Source: Salegentibacter mishustinae (lineage in GTDB: Bacteria; Bacteroidota; Bacteroidia; Flavobacteriales; Flavobacteriaceae). From it: 64,000 bases of DNA. Location: positions 372,001 to 436,000 of the forward strand of contig NZ_LLKN01000001.1 of the NCBI RefSeq assembly GCF_002900095.1, written 5' to 3'. Below, piece after piece: positions 55,381-64,000 of the stretch. The notes under the pieces are model-generated. The model worked only from the letters and a program-made list of their open reading frames with translations. It had not been told where the DNA came from and ran no database searches. Made by a program: the position numbers and the translations under genes. The stretch's first letter is position 1; each line of letters starts with the position of its first letter.

Positions 55381-56496
55381 TTACTCGAAATAATTAAGAG
55401 TTTGATATCCTTCTTCCTTAAGGTATCGGTCTTTTCTCATCAACTCAACATCGCTCTTCATCATATCTTCTACCAATTCCTTAAGATCATACTCTGGTGT
55501 CCAGCCCAATTTTGTATTTGCTTTTGTAGCATCCCCTATTAAGAGATCTACCTCTGTAGGACGGAAATATTTAGGATCTACGGCAAGCACTTCTTTACCT
55601 TCATCCAGCAGAAAATCAGGATTTGAGCAGGAAACCACATAGGCTTTCTCATCAACCCCTTCACCTTTGAATACAAGTTCAATTCCAACTTGAGCAAAAG
55701 CCATTCTTACGAATTCTCTAACCGGAGTTGTTTTACCGGTAGCGATCACCCAGTCTTCAGCCTCTTCCGCCTGCAGGATCATCCACATCATACGCACATA
55801 GTCCTTGGCATGCCCCCAGTCCCTTTGCGCATCCAGGTTGCCCAGGTAAAATTTATCCTGTAACCCTAGAGCTATCCTTGCCGCTGCTCTTGTAATTTTC
55901 CTTGTTACGAATGTCTCACCCCTTAATGGTGATTCATGATTAAAAAGAATTCCATTGCAGGCATACATCCCATAAGCTTCACGATAGTTCACTGTGATCC
56001 AGTAAGCATACATTTTCGCTACAGCATATGGAGAGCGTGGATAAAACGGTGTAGTCTCAGATTGCGGCACTTCCTGCACCTTTCCATAAAGTTCTGAAGT
56101 AGAAGCCTGGTAGATACGAGTCTTTTTTTCGAGACCTAATAAACGAACCGCATCCAAAATTCTTAAAGTACCAAGCCCATCGGCATTTCCTGTATATTCA
56201 GGAATTTCGAAAGAAACATGAACATGGCTCATCGCAGCAAGGTTATAGATCTCATCGGGCTGAATCTCCTGGATCAAACGGATAAGGTTCGTGGAATCTG
56301 TCATATCTCCGTAATGAAGGATAAAGTTCCTATCCTCTTCATGTGGATCCTGGTATAAATGATCTACCCTATCAGTATTGAACTGAGAAGATCTCCTTTT
56401 AATACCGTGAACTATATATCCTTTCTTTAGAAGGAATTCACTCAAATAAGCTCCGTCCTGCCCGGTCACCCCGGTGATTAATGCTACTTTTTTCAT
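55381..56496 (-). CDS. gmd: GDP-mannose 4,6-dehydratase
   Basis: A 371-residue extended SDR enzyme. The NADP motif [16 protein letters not shown], the catalytic [10 protein letters not shown] Tyr-x3-Lys, and the Gmd-specific [14 protein letters not shown] and [11 protein letters not shown] segments are all present. It converts GDP-D-mannose to GDP-4-keto-6-deoxymannose, which Fcl then turns into GDP-L-fucose. It sits between manC and fcl, so the three GDP-fucose steps are together. Confidence 0.97.
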   Translation of the reverse strand: MKKVALITGVTGQDGAYLSEFLLKKGYIVHGIKRRSSQFNTDRVDHLYQDPHEEDRNFILHYGDMTDSTNLIRLIQEIQPDEIYNLAAMSHVHVSFEIPEYTGNADGLGTLRILDAVRLLGLEKKTRIYQASTSELYGKVQEVPQSETTPFYPRSPYAVAKMYAYWITVNYREAYGMYACNGILFNHESPLRGETFVTRKITRAAARIALGLQDKFYLGNLDAQRDWGHAKDYVRMMWMILQAEEAEDWVIATGKTTPVREFVRMAFAQVGIELVFKGEGVDEKAYVVSCSNPDFLLDEGKEVLAVDPKYFRPTEVDLLIGDATKANTKLGWTPEYDLKELVEDMMKSDVELMRKDRYLKEEGYQTLNYFE

Positions 56497-56546
56497 TTTA
56501 TTAAACTGAGAAGCTTAAAGCGATACGCAATAAGCTGAATTTATAA

Positions 56547-57545
56547 TTAAACTAATGCAGTATTTTCGTTCTCCAGAAACTGGTAAACCTTTTTCACATC
56601 CTGTGACTGCTCTCTTGAAAGGACAAGGTTCGCATCTGGGGTACAAACCAGGATAGAATCCTGAAGTCCCACAAAAGCAGAAAATTTTTCTGAGCCAATG
56701 ACCATATTCCCCGAATCATCTACAGGATGCCCCTGTTCTTTCAAGTAATCGTAAACAGCTTCAAAACTTCCCATATCGCTCCATTCAAAGTTTGATGGAA
56801 CCACTTTAATCTTTTCGCTTTTTTCCATCACCGCATAATCAATACTAATCGCGGGAATTTCAAGGGAACTTTCCTCTTCCAGGTTTCCATCTTTAGCTTT
56901 CTGCCAGGCATCCAGCGAAGCTTTATAAACCTCAGGGCTATATTTTTTTAATTCTTCCAGGAAAATACCTGTTTTAAAACAAAACATTCCACTGTTCCAT
57001 AAGAATTTGCCCTGCTTTAAAAAGTCTTTAGCGGTTTCTTCGTTGGGTTTTTCGCGAAAAGAAAGTACCGTTTCATCTCTATATTCAATATAACCAAAGC
57101 CCGTTTCCGGTTTTGTAGGTTGAATTCCGAAAGTCACAATATTATTTTCTTGTGCCAGTTGGATAGCTTTTTGAACCGCAATAGAATATTCAGGGCCTTC
57201 CTGGATAATATGATCGGCTGGCGTAACCAACAAAATATCTTCTGACTGAGCACTAAAGGCCGCAAAGGCAATCGCCGGAGCAGTATTTCTTGGGGTGGCT
57301 TCTACAATATCTATATATTCTGTAAGACCAGCTTTTTCGAGACTTGCTGCAGACAAATTTCTATTGCTCTTATTCCCCACCACCACAAGTTTATCACAAA
57401 ATGGAAGATTGCGCTTTACTGCTAATTCAAACAAAGAATTTTCGGAAAAAATTTCTAAATATTGTTTCGGTCTGGATTTCCGGGAAAGCGGCCAAAGCCT
57501 GCTTCCTACTCCCCCTGTTAATAATATGTGATTGATACTGCTCAT
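56547..57545 (-). CDS. manC: Mannose-1-phosphate guanylyltransferase
   Basis: A 332-residue nucleotidyltransferase giving GDP-mannose from mannose 1-phosphate and GTP. The signature LLTGGVGSRLWPLSRKSRPKQ, VTPADHIIQ, the FREKP loop and LWNSGMFCFK are visible. It lacks the C-terminal phosphomannose isomerase domain of bifunctional ManC. It is the first gene of the minus-strand polysaccharide locus, so its upstream gap likely holds the main promoter. Confidence 0.95.
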   Translation of the reverse strand: MSSINHILLTGGVGSRLWPLSRKSRPKQYLEIFSENSLFELAVKRNLPFCDKLVVVGNKSNRNLSAASLEKAGLTEYIDIVEATPRNTAPAIAFAAFSAQSEDILLVTPADHIIQEGPEYSIAVQKAIQLAQENNIVTFGIQPTKPETGFGYIEYRDETVLSFREKPNEETAKDFLKQGKFLWNSGMFCFKTGIFLEELKKYSPEVYKASLDAWQKAKDGNLEEESSLEIPAISIDYAVMEKSEKIKVVPSNFEWSDMGSFEAVYDYLKEQGHPVDDSGNMVIGSEKFSAFVGLQDSILVCTPDANLVLSREQSQDVKKVYQFLENENTALV

Positions 57546-58467
57546 TTATAATTATGTGATATGTATTCGCAAAAACTCAAAAGCATAGCTATAAACATTT
57601 TATAAAATGCTCTACTCTGACAATTAAAACTTTAGATTTTTTTACCGCCGGAATGCGGTTTGGATTTACACCATAAACATTTTTAACTCTTTCGCAATGT
57701 AGGGTGTTGCGCAAGCAGGGTGTTATTTTTTAGTAGGTAGTCTTTAGACTATAGTCCGTAGACGGTAGATTTGGTTTTTATTCGGTTATCGGTTATCAGT
57801 TGTGAGTTCTCAGTGGTCGGTTGTCGGTTGATTAATTTAATAATCTAAAACCTTACGACTGAATACGGCTTCGCCACAGTGAGTCACATTTTGACTCTCG
57901 CTAATCTTAATTTTATGTTAATTTCACTCTAATCTTTTGCGAATATAAACAGCTAAGTTTAGAGAAAATAACGGAAAACCGTAATGAATATGTGCTTTCC
58001 GTTAAGGCCGCAAAGATAAACGATCGCAGAAGGTTTAAACAAGCCTTATTTGTTAAAATTTTTAGGAATTAAGATAGTTTTGTTTTACATTTTTTTAACT
58101 GTTTTGAAGTCAGGGATTTATTCAGATTTACAACAAAATACTTCAGGTAAAATTAGGAGGTACAGAATAATTTAGACGGAAGCTTAAAAACCGCAGCAAG
58201 GAGTAAGTGATATTGAATTTAACGACCTTTAAATAGAAAAGTTTAGGTTCAGTTAAGAAACTTCAATTTTAAGCCAAAAAATCTTCTTATAATTTCGCCA
58301 CACCCCTCACCCTACTCCTAAAATTCTTAACATATTAAGAGATTTCATTAACGCTTTTTATATTCCATTTCAAATTAATCTGAACTCTTTTCGCAATAAG
58401 CCGATCGGTCGGTTAAAGTTTAGCTAAACCACTTTCCTTAAACTACTTTAAAGGCTAGTTTTGAAGT
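57546..58467. other. Long gene-free divergent region between manC and the proline dehydrogenase gene
   Basis: 922 bp with no credible gene on either strand. It contains a palindromic cluster and CGGTT-type repeats (57737-57830), a small hairpin GAGTCA/TGACTC near 57880, a G/C-containing CCGATCGGTCGG near 58403 and a TAGTTTTG box (58456-58463) that matches the -7 consensus only five bases before the proline dehydrogenase ATG. It must hold the promoters for both the polysaccharide locus and the proline gene. Confidence 0.6.
57737..57830. repeat. Palindrome plus degenerate CGGTT tandem repeats
   Basis: AGTCTTTAGACT is followed by TAGTCCGTAGAC, then by imperfect repeats of CGGTTATC and CGGTTGT with interspersed CAGTTGTGAGTTCTCAGT. 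I recognise such runs as common low-complexity repeats in flavobacterial intergenic DNA; no function is known to me. Confidence 0.6.
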
Positions 58468-59655
58468 ATGATTGAGAAGAAAATATTTAACGATACAGCG
58501 ACAGCATTTAGATTAAAGTCTGATTTAGAACTTAATAGAGCCTTACTTCTATTTAATGTAATGGGAATACCTTCCCTGATTAAACCGGGAATTTTATTGA
58601 CCAAATTTTCCCTCAAGGCTAAACTCCCAATACAACCACTAATTAAGAATACCATCTTTGACCAGTTTTGTGCAGGAACCAGTAAGGACGATTGCAAACC
58701 GGTTATTAAAGAAATGCACGAAGTAAATCTCTCCAGTATTCTTGATTATTCGGTAGAGGGAAAGAAAACCGAAGAAGAATTTGATTCGGCATTTCGGGTG
58801 AAAAAAGATCTTATAAAATTTGCCAAAGAAGAAACAGAGATTCCATTTGCTATTTTTAAACCAACAGCACTTGGTAGCTTCGAAATTTGGCATAAACTCA
58901 GTTCCCACGTTAATCTTGATGATAAAGAAAAAGAAGAATGGGAGAAAACAAAAGCGCGGGTTGAAGGTCTTTGTGAAGAAGCACACAAGCAAGGCGTCCG
59001 TTTATATGCAGATGCTGAGGAGAGTTGGATGCAGGATGCAGCCGATGATCTTATGGAGGAAATGATGGAAAAATATAATACCGAAAAGGCACTTATTTTT
59101 AATACTTTTCAATGTTACCGATGGGACCGACTGGATTATCTAAAAGAGCTGCATACTAAAGCCAAGGAAAAAGGTTTTAAAATTGGAGCAAAGATAGTTC
59201 GCGGTGCTTATATGGAAAAAGAGAATAAAAGAGCTAAAAAGTACGGGAAGAAATCTCCTATTTGCGAAAGTAAAAAAGCTACCGATCTTCATTTCAACAA
59301 TGTCCTGGCTTACTGCCTTGATAATATCGATGACATCGCCGTCTTTATAGGAACTCATAATGAAATGAGCAATTACCTGGCGGTACAGATCATGGAAGAC
59401 CAGGGAATCGCAAAAGATGATCCCCGGGTATGGTTTAGCCAGTTATACGGAATGAGTGACCAAATTAGTTATAATCTTGCCAGCAAGGATTATAATACAG
59501 CGAAGTTGGTTCCTTTTGGTCCGGTTAAAGACGTGGTTCCTTATTTATTAAGAAGGGCCGAAGAGAATTCTTCTGTAGAAGGACAAACCAATAGAGAGTT
59601 GAATTTACTTAGAAGAGAAAAACAAAGAAGAAAAGTAGCTCCGGAAGCGAGTTAA
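58468..59655 (+). CDS. putA: Proline dehydrogenase
   Basis: A 395-residue monofunctional proline dehydrogenase (PRODH) domain protein, without the P5C dehydrogenase half of the long PutA. The TIM-barrel segments ILDYSVEG, FAIFKPTALGS, LYADAEESWMQ, TFQCYRWDRLDYL, IGAKIVRGAYMEKE, and the C-terminal FSQLYGMSD and LVPFGPVKDVVPYLLRRAEENSS with the substrate-binding arginine pair are present. It oxidises proline to pyrroline-5-carboxylate with FAD and passes electrons to quinone. It is monocistronic with a terminator after it. A long upstream gap suggests regulation. Confidence 0.95.
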   Translation: MIEKKIFNDTATAFRLKSDLELNRALLLFNVMGIPSLIKPGILLTKFSLKAKLPIQPLIKNTIFDQFCAGTSKDDCKPVIKEMHEVNLSSILDYSVEGKKTEEEFDSAFRVKKDLIKFAKEETEIPFAIFKPTALGSFEIWHKLSSHVNLDDKEKEEWEKTKARVEGLCEEAHKQGVRLYADAEESWMQDAADDLMEEMMEKYNTEKALIFNTFQCYRWDRLDYLKELHTKAKEKGFKIGAKIVRGAYMEKENKRAKKYGKKSPICESKKATDLHFNNVLAYCLDNIDDIAVFIGTHNEMSNYLAVQIMEDQGIAKDDPRVWFSQLYGMSDQISYNLASKDYNTAKLVPFGPVKDVVPYLLRRAEENSSVEGQTNRELNLLRREKQRRKVAPEAS

Positions 59656-59676
59656 AATTCATCACTTAGTATAAAT

Positions 59677-59708
59677 AAAAAGTTCGGCTGGAAAGTCGGA
59701 CTTTTTTA
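59677..59708 (+). terminator. Rho-independent terminator after the proline dehydrogenase gene
   Basis: AAAAAGTTCG pairs with CGGACTTTTT with one mismatch around a loop, followed by T residues. The A-rich side could also serve the convergent minus-strand gene. Confidence 0.75.
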
Positions 59709-59718
59709 CTTTTTAATT

Positions 59719-61161
59719 TTAACTGAAATGATCTTTGAACACTTGTTTAGCTGCATTATAACCACCCATTCCGTGAACGCCTCCCCCGGGAGGAGTTGAA
59801 GAAGAGCACAAATAAACATTATCATTAGAAGTCTTATAAGGGGAAATTTTAGCTACAGGTCTTGTGAATAATTGGGTAATATCCTGCCGCCCGCCGTTGA
59901 TATCGCCTCCCACCAAATTAGGATTAAAAACTTCCAATTCCTTAGTGTTCATAGTGCTTTTAGCAAGTATCAAATTTTTAAATCCCGGGGCAGCCTTTTC
60001 AATTTGATTTTCGATAATCCTAGTACAATCTTCTTCACTGCCATTAGGTACATGGCAATAGGCCCAGGCAGTATGTTTCCCCTCCGGCGCCCTGGTTTTA
60101 TCAAAAACACTGGGCTGAACCAATAACACATAAGGATGTTCCGAAATTTTTCCTTCAGCTGTAAGTTGTTCCGATTTTTCCATTTCCTCAGGACTAAATC
60201 CAATGTGAATGGTACCTGAGCGTCTACATTTATTACTTGTAAAAGGAATAGGACCGTCTAATGCCCAATCTATTTTGAAAACTCCGGCACCATATTTATA
60301 ATTTTCTAAACGTTTTCTATAACTCGAACTTAGATCCAGGTCATCAATTTGCAACAATTGCCGGGGTGTGAGATCATAAATTTGAATTTTACTTTCGGGA
60401 AGTTCAGAAACTTTTTTGATTGGAGTATTTAAAACCATCTCTCCGCCCAGGTCTTTATAATAGTCTAATAAAGCTTCAATTAGTTTTCCTGCCCCTTGTT
60501 TAGGAAATGGCCAGCCATTTAAATGCGCCATCAATCCAAGCACTACCCCGAAAGACGAAGAAAACAAGTTTGTTAATGGTAGGGTAGAATGTGCAGCTGC
60601 GCCATAAAACAAAGCTTTAGCATCCTCCTCTTTAAAAAGAGAATTGGTCAGAAATTTAGCGGACGGAAAAGCCTTTAAGCCAAACTTTAAAAATTTTATA
60701 GGATGAGAAGGAATCCCCAATGGGCCAAGTACATCTTCTCCAATATCGTCCCAGTTTTCGACTAAAGGCTTCATAAAATGAATATAACTATCCCTATCCT
60801 TTCCTAGCTGAGCAGCGGTTTTTTCAATGCTTTTATAACAAGCTACTGCCTTTCCGTTCTCCAGGGTTTGGGAAAAAGGAATCTCCGGGTAGATCCATTC
60901 TAAACCATATTTTTCTAACGGAAGTTGCTGAAAAAAAGGAGAACTATAAGCCATAGGAAGCACCGTCGAACCGACATCATGTTTAAAGCCTGGCAATGTA
61001 ATTTCAGCCGTTTTTGTTGCGCCGCCTGGAACAGATGATTTCTCGTAGATTACCGTACTCAAACCTTGCTGCTGTAGGTGTATAGCAGCGGCAATACCAT
61101 TGGAACCACTACCTATAATAACTGCATCGTACTTTTTTAAATGTGGTTTACTGTCTTCCAT
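59719..61161 (-). CDS. Phytoene desaturase-like NAD(P)/FAD-dependent oxidoreductase
   Basis: A 480-residue flavin amine oxidase/CrtI-fold protein. The FAD-binding motif VIIGSGSNGIAAAIHLQQQG, EKSSVPGGATKTAE and the C-terminal VYLCSSSTPPGGGVHGMGGYNAA define the family. It is closer to the broad PYROXD2/carotenoid-isomerase-like group than to a proven CrtI. No other carotenoid gene is next to it, so the substrate is open. It is followed by an NAD(P)-binding gene (45-bp gap) upstream on the same strand, and the two may form an operon. Confidence 0.85.
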   Translation of the reverse strand: MEDSKPHLKKYDAVIIGSGSNGIAAAIHLQQQGLSTVIYEKSSVPGGATKTAEITLPGFKHDVGSTVLPMAYSSPFFQQLPLEKYGLEWIYPEIPFSQTLENGKAVACYKSIEKTAAQLGKDRDSYIHFMKPLVENWDDIGEDVLGPLGIPSHPIKFLKFGLKAFPSAKFLTNSLFKEEDAKALFYGAAAHSTLPLTNLFSSSFGVVLGLMAHLNGWPFPKQGAGKLIEALLDYYKDLGGEMVLNTPIKKVSELPESKIQIYDLTPRQLLQIDDLDLSSSYRKRLENYKYGAGVFKIDWALDGPIPFTSNKCRRSGTIHIGFSPEEMEKSEQLTAEGKISEHPYVLLVQPSVFDKTRAPEGKHTAWAYCHVPNGSEEDCTRIIENQIEKAAPGFKNLILAKSTMNTKELEVFNPNLVGGDINGGRQDITQLFTRPVAKISPYKTSNDNVYLCSSSTPPGGGVHGMGGYNAAKQVFKDHFS

Positions 61162-61206
61162 TTTGTGAAATTAATTGGAATTAGTGCTGAACTTTTTAGA
61201 GCTACT

Positions 61207-62076
61207 TTACTCTATATTGTCCAGATCAATTTGATTCAAATAATCCTTAAAAGTTAATGTTCCGCGGGATTGGCCTATCATATCATTACTCATAATGTAA
61301 CTGAAGTAATCCAGCTTATGACCCAGGTTTTCTTTAGCAAAAAGCTTTGGGACTTCACTACCTGATTTTGCTATGCTCTCCGGTACCTTAATTATCTTCC
61401 CTCCTATTTTTTCCTGAATCATCACAGCCATTTCTTCTCGGGTATGAATTTTTGGACCACCTATTTCTGAAATTTCAGGTAATCCAGTAAAATTATTGCT
61501 TATAAAGTTCGCCAAATCGCCGTGAAATATACTATTAGTCTTAGCCTTTCCATCACCAACGAGCGGAATCACCTTCTTCCTGGCCATAATAATTAGATCG
61601 TGTAAACCGGAATAAAACCCAACAGGTCTTATTATGGAATAATTGAGTCCTGAATTCTGGATCTCCTTTTCCGTTTTTCTATGGGTGCCAGGAATTTTAA
61701 AATCAGATGCGGTATCTGCCCCCATCATGGAAACATATATAAACTTTTTTACCCTATATTTTTTAGAATCTTCCAGTAGATGACTATTAGCCTTGTAATT
61801 ACTTTCATAAAAAGTATCAGAATCCGGATGAAAAAGGCTGATGGATTTTCCCAGTGCGGAGACCACATAATCCATATCTCTGGTGATTCCTTCTAGTTTA
61901 CCTTTATCTTCACTGGCATCCAGGTAATGGATATCTTCAACCTCTCCTTTGAGCTTCTCCAGGCCTTCTTCGGAATGGGTTAACGCTCTTATTTTAAAAC
62001 CTTGAGACTTAAAATCTTTAAGAAGTTTGAAGCCCAAAGCGCCCGAAGCACCGGCAATTAAAATTGATTTAGACAT
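61207..62076 (-). CDS. NAD(P)-binding atypical SDR (NmrA-like)
   Basis: A 289-residue atypical short-chain dehydrogenase. The N-terminal ILIAGASGALGFKLLKDF binds the dinucleotide, and VKKFIYVSMMGAD, GLNYSIIRPVGFYSGL and the GDGKAKTNSIFHGDLA segment are typical of NmrA/complex-I-assembly-like proteins. The usual Tyr-x3-Lys catalytic pair is not evident. It may sense redox state or modify an unknown substrate. It is probably transcribed with the downstream oxidoreductase. Confidence 0.85.
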   Translation of the reverse strand: MSKSILIAGASGALGFKLLKDFKSQGFKIRALTHSEEGLEKLKGEVEDIHYLDASEDKGKLEGITRDMDYVVSALGKSISLFHPDSDTFYESNYKANSHLLEDSKKYRVKKFIYVSMMGADTASDFKIPGTHRKTEKEIQNSGLNYSIIRPVGFYSGLHDLIIMARKKVIPLVGDGKAKTNSIFHGDLANFISNNFTGLPEISEIGGPKIHTREEMAVMIQEKIGGKIIKVPESIAKSGSEVPKLFAKENLGHKLDYFSYIMSNDMIGQSRGTLTFKDYLNQIDLDNIE

Positions 62077-62229
62077 TTAATTTATTCGAAATTAGAAAGC
62101 ACGATCTATTTTCTAAAGTTAAGTAATGCCAAAGGAAAAAGGCGACATCTTATGATTTTGGAAAGAAATTATAGGAAAATTTTAGACTTTTCAGAATTAT
62201 AATCAAAATCCCATTGCAGTGTTCAATGT

Positions 62230-62574
62230 TTAATTCTTGTTTTTCTGCCAGGGAAACTTTCCTTCTAATTCAACCTGGAGTGAAAGACTTAAAAAGGTTC
62301 TAATTAAAACGATTAAACCTAAAATAAATACCGATTTTAATGTTGGTGTTGTGACCACGGTAGCCATTATATCTGCAGCAATTAATATTTCCAGTCCTAA
62401 AAGAATAGATTTCCCAACCGACTGTCGCAGCTCTAAATAACTATCCGGGTTCTTACTTCTAATTGAAAACATAAATTTCCCGATGGAATATAATGAGCCA
62501 AGGAAAATAGTTAGTACCCCAATTGTTTCTGTAATTTTTGCAACATAATCAATATATACTTCAATGTTTCCCAT
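62230..62574 (-). CDS. DUF1622 family membrane protein
   Basis: A 114-residue small integral membrane protein with three hydrophobic segments. The ELRQSVGKSILLGLEILIAADI segment (62377-62442 approximately) and the following VVTTPTLKSVFILGLIVLIRT are characteristic of DUF1622, whose function is unknown. It ends before the SDR gene by 153 bp and is likely a separate unit. Confidence 0.85.
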   Translation of the reverse strand: MGNIEVYIDYVAKITETIGVLTIFLGSLYSIGKFMFSIRSKNPDSYLELRQSVGKSILLGLEILIAADIMATVVTTPTLKSVFILGLIVLIRTFLSLSLQVELEGKFPWQKNKN

Positions 62575-62953
62575 TACTCAATTTTGATTTCCGATTAAGT
62601 AAACCCACGCTTTCAGCTAAGAACAAGGAAAAATCAAGACGCAGGTATTCTAATTTAGACTGTTTTGATAATGAAGTTAATTATTTTCTTGAAAAATTCA
62701 AGTCTATGGAAGATAATCCTTATTGATCTGACACGAATGGATTAAAATAAACATTACAATTTACCCAAGTGAAGATCGGCTTGAAATTAGTGTGATTTTG
62801 AGATTTTTATTTTCTTACCACAATATATCCGCACTTCCCTGGCGCTAATTGCTTGCAGAAGGTTCTAAATGGTAATTCCACTCGTAATTAATTGTACATT
62901 TGCAGCCTTAAAAAAGGGAGTATTCTATTTTAATTTGAAACCAATAGCAGTTT
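62575..62953. other. Intergenic region upstream of the acyl-CoA synthetase gene
   Basis: A short plus-strand frame from about 62575 to 62726 reads like the charged end of a protein (FLEKFKSMEDNPY) but has no start of its own outside the DUF1622 gene; it may be a relic. The rest is AT-rich. A TACATTTG box at 62895-62902 is the probable promoter of the next gene. Confidence 0.4.
62895..62902 (+). promoter_or_regulatory. Candidate -7 box for the acyl-CoA synthetase gene
   Basis: TACATTTG matches TAnnTTTG, 51 bases before the ATG at 62954. Confidence 0.55.
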
Positions 62954-64000
62954 ATGGATAATAAACACTTAGTAGAAGTTATAAAACAAAATACCCAACG
63001 TTTTAAAAGCAAGAATGCCTTTTATTATAAGAATAACGAGCTTGATAAGTGGGAAGGCATCTCCTGGTTAGAATTTTATAATCGTGTAGAAAAGCTGTCT
63101 AAAGCACTCTTAAATTTTGGAATATCAGAACAGCAAAAGCTTGCTATTTTTGCCGAAAATATGCCTAATTGGATCATTGCAGATCTTGCTATTATGAGTG
63201 TAAAAGCGGTAAGCGTTCCAATTTTTGCGACAAATTCTACAAAGGAAGCTGAATATATTATCAATGATGTCGAGGTAAGCCTGCTTTTTGTTGGCGATCA
63301 AAGTGAATATGATAAGGCTTATGAACTTCTGGAAACTTCGGGGCATTTAAAATTAATTGTAGCCTTAACAAATACGATCAAACTTCAACCTTCAAATAAA
63401 TCTATGTATTTAGAAGATTTTGTTGCGGTTGAATCTACTAAAGAACTCGAAACCGAACTTCAAAAAAGATATTACGAGCTCGATTTAAATGATATTGCAA
63501 GTATTATTTATACCTCGGGAACTACCGGCGAACCAAAAGGGGTTATGTTGGATCATCATAATTTTGCAGGTTTTTTAAAAGCCCATGAATCTGAAATAGA
63601 CCTTTCGAAAGAAGATGCTTCCTTAAGTTTCTTACCCTTAAGTCATATTTACGAACGCAGCTGGGTGTTCTTTTGTTTAAATACTGGAGTTGAGGTTTAT
63701 TTTAATCAGGACCCTAAAAAGATAGCAGAGGTTTTAAAAGAAGTAAAACCCACGGTAATGTGTACCGTGCCTCGTATTTTTGAGAAAATTTTTGCAGCAA
63801 TCCAGGAGAAACGAAAAGAAGCTTCCCCGGCTAAAATGAAGCTGGCAAGTTGGGCTTTAGGAATTGGTAATAATTATTATAACAAGCACAAAAGACTCGA
63901 AAAAAAGGTGCCATTGGCTTTGCAATTGAAATATAAAATAGCCGATAAACTAGTGTTGAGTAAATTGAGAGAAGTATTTGGGGGGCGTATAAAATTTATG
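62954..64000 (+). CDS. Long-chain acyl-CoA synthetase (3' truncated)
   Basis: An AMP-forming ligase open from the ATG at 62954 to the right edge (349 codons visible, no stop). The N-terminus MDNKHLVEVIKQNTQRFKSK is typical. The AMP-binding signature IIYTSGTTGEPKGVM is near residue 190, and FLPLSHIYERSW and MCTVPRIFEKIF fit the long-chain fatty acid-CoA ligase (FadD15/FAA1-like) group of Bacteroidota. It activates fatty acids to acyl-CoA through an acyl-adenylate. About 240 C-terminal residues, including the lysine of the second domain, should lie beyond the window. Confidence 0.92.
   Translation, partial: MDNKHLVEVIKQNTQRFKSKNAFYYKNNELDKWEGISWLEFYNRVEKLSKALLNFGISEQQKLAIFAENMPNWIIADLAIMSVKAVSVPIFATNSTKEAEYIINDVEVSLLFVGDQSEYDKAYELLETSGHLKLIVALTNTIKLQPSNKSMYLEDFVAVESTKELETELQKRYYELDLNDIASIIYTSGTTGEPKGVMLDHHNFAGFLKAHESEIDLSKEDASLSFLPLSHIYERSWVFFCLNTGVEVYFNQDPKKIAEVLKEVKPTVMCTVPRIFEKIFAAIQEKRKEASPAKMKLASWALGIGNNYYNKHKRLEKKVPLALQLKYKIADKLVLSKLREVFGGRIKFM

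Noticed and set aside
36571-57545. Prophage, transposon or integrative element
   Set aside because: No integrase, transposase, phage structural gene or flanking target-site duplication was seen; the repeats are short palindromes without their own enzyme.
59719-61161. Carotenoid biosynthesis cluster
   Set aside because: Only a phytoene-desaturase-like fold is present; there are no crtB, crtY or similar genes beside it.
62538-62726. 62-codon plus-strand frame
   Set aside because: Its start lies opposite the DUF1622 gene and it has no recognised family; kept only as a possible relic in the gap description.

Overview
The window is AT-rich DNA from a member of the Bacteroidota, most likely a marine Flavobacteriaceae of the Gramella/Salegentibacter type. 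The evidence is the presence of type IX secretion (T9SS) sorting tails, a PorT homologue, a lipidated TamA (TamL), a short 287-residue RpoD of the Bacteroidota kind, capsule proteins of the Wzi family, and repeated TAnnTTTG boxes (the Bacteroidota -7 promoter element) upstream of housekeeping genes. The genus is inference; no rRNA or tRNA gene was found.

Layout. Positions 1-14487 hold two giant tandem surface proteins built from HYR, PKD-like, SprB-like and LamG-like modules and ending in almost identical T9SS tails; the first is cut by the left edge. Positions 14484-34169 are housekeeping: rsmG, a fatty acid desaturase, an aspartate aminotransferase, trkH-trkA potassium uptake, menG/ubiE-porT, an rRNA methyltransferase divergent from tamL, fbaA, accD, rpsO-pnp-rpoD, a BLUF photoreceptor, and rpe-ypdA. 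Positions 34170-36570 are a patchy zone with a possible gene remnant, a hypothetical gene, a flavin monooxygenase and repeats.

Positions 36571-57545 are one large capsule/exopolysaccharide locus, all on the minus strand. In transcription order it reads manC, gmd, fcl, ugd (GDP-fucose and UDP-glucuronate supply), flippase, sulfotransferase, polymerase, glycosyltransferase, PaaK/CapK-like ligase, two GT4 enzymes, an acetyltransferase and a GT2 enzyme. After repeat-filled gaps come the WecA-like initiating transferase, the Wza-like exporter, the Wzc-like kinase and Wzi. The set predicts a Wzx/Wzy-type polysaccharide containing fucose and possibly hexuronate, perhaps sulfated and acylated. Palindromic repeats of at least two classes lie in the gaps, and one copy sits in frame inside fcl.

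Positions 57546-64000 hold a long gene-free region, proline dehydrogenase, a phytoene-desaturase-like oxidoreductase, an NAD(P)-binding protein, a DUF1622 membrane protein and the start of a long-chain acyl-CoA synthetase cut by the right edge.

No complete novel defence or mobile system was seen. The most unusual points are the repeat-derived peptide in Fcl, the sulfotransferase-containing fucose locus, the AccD that lacks its zinc-ribbon cysteines, and the structured element ahead of rpoD.
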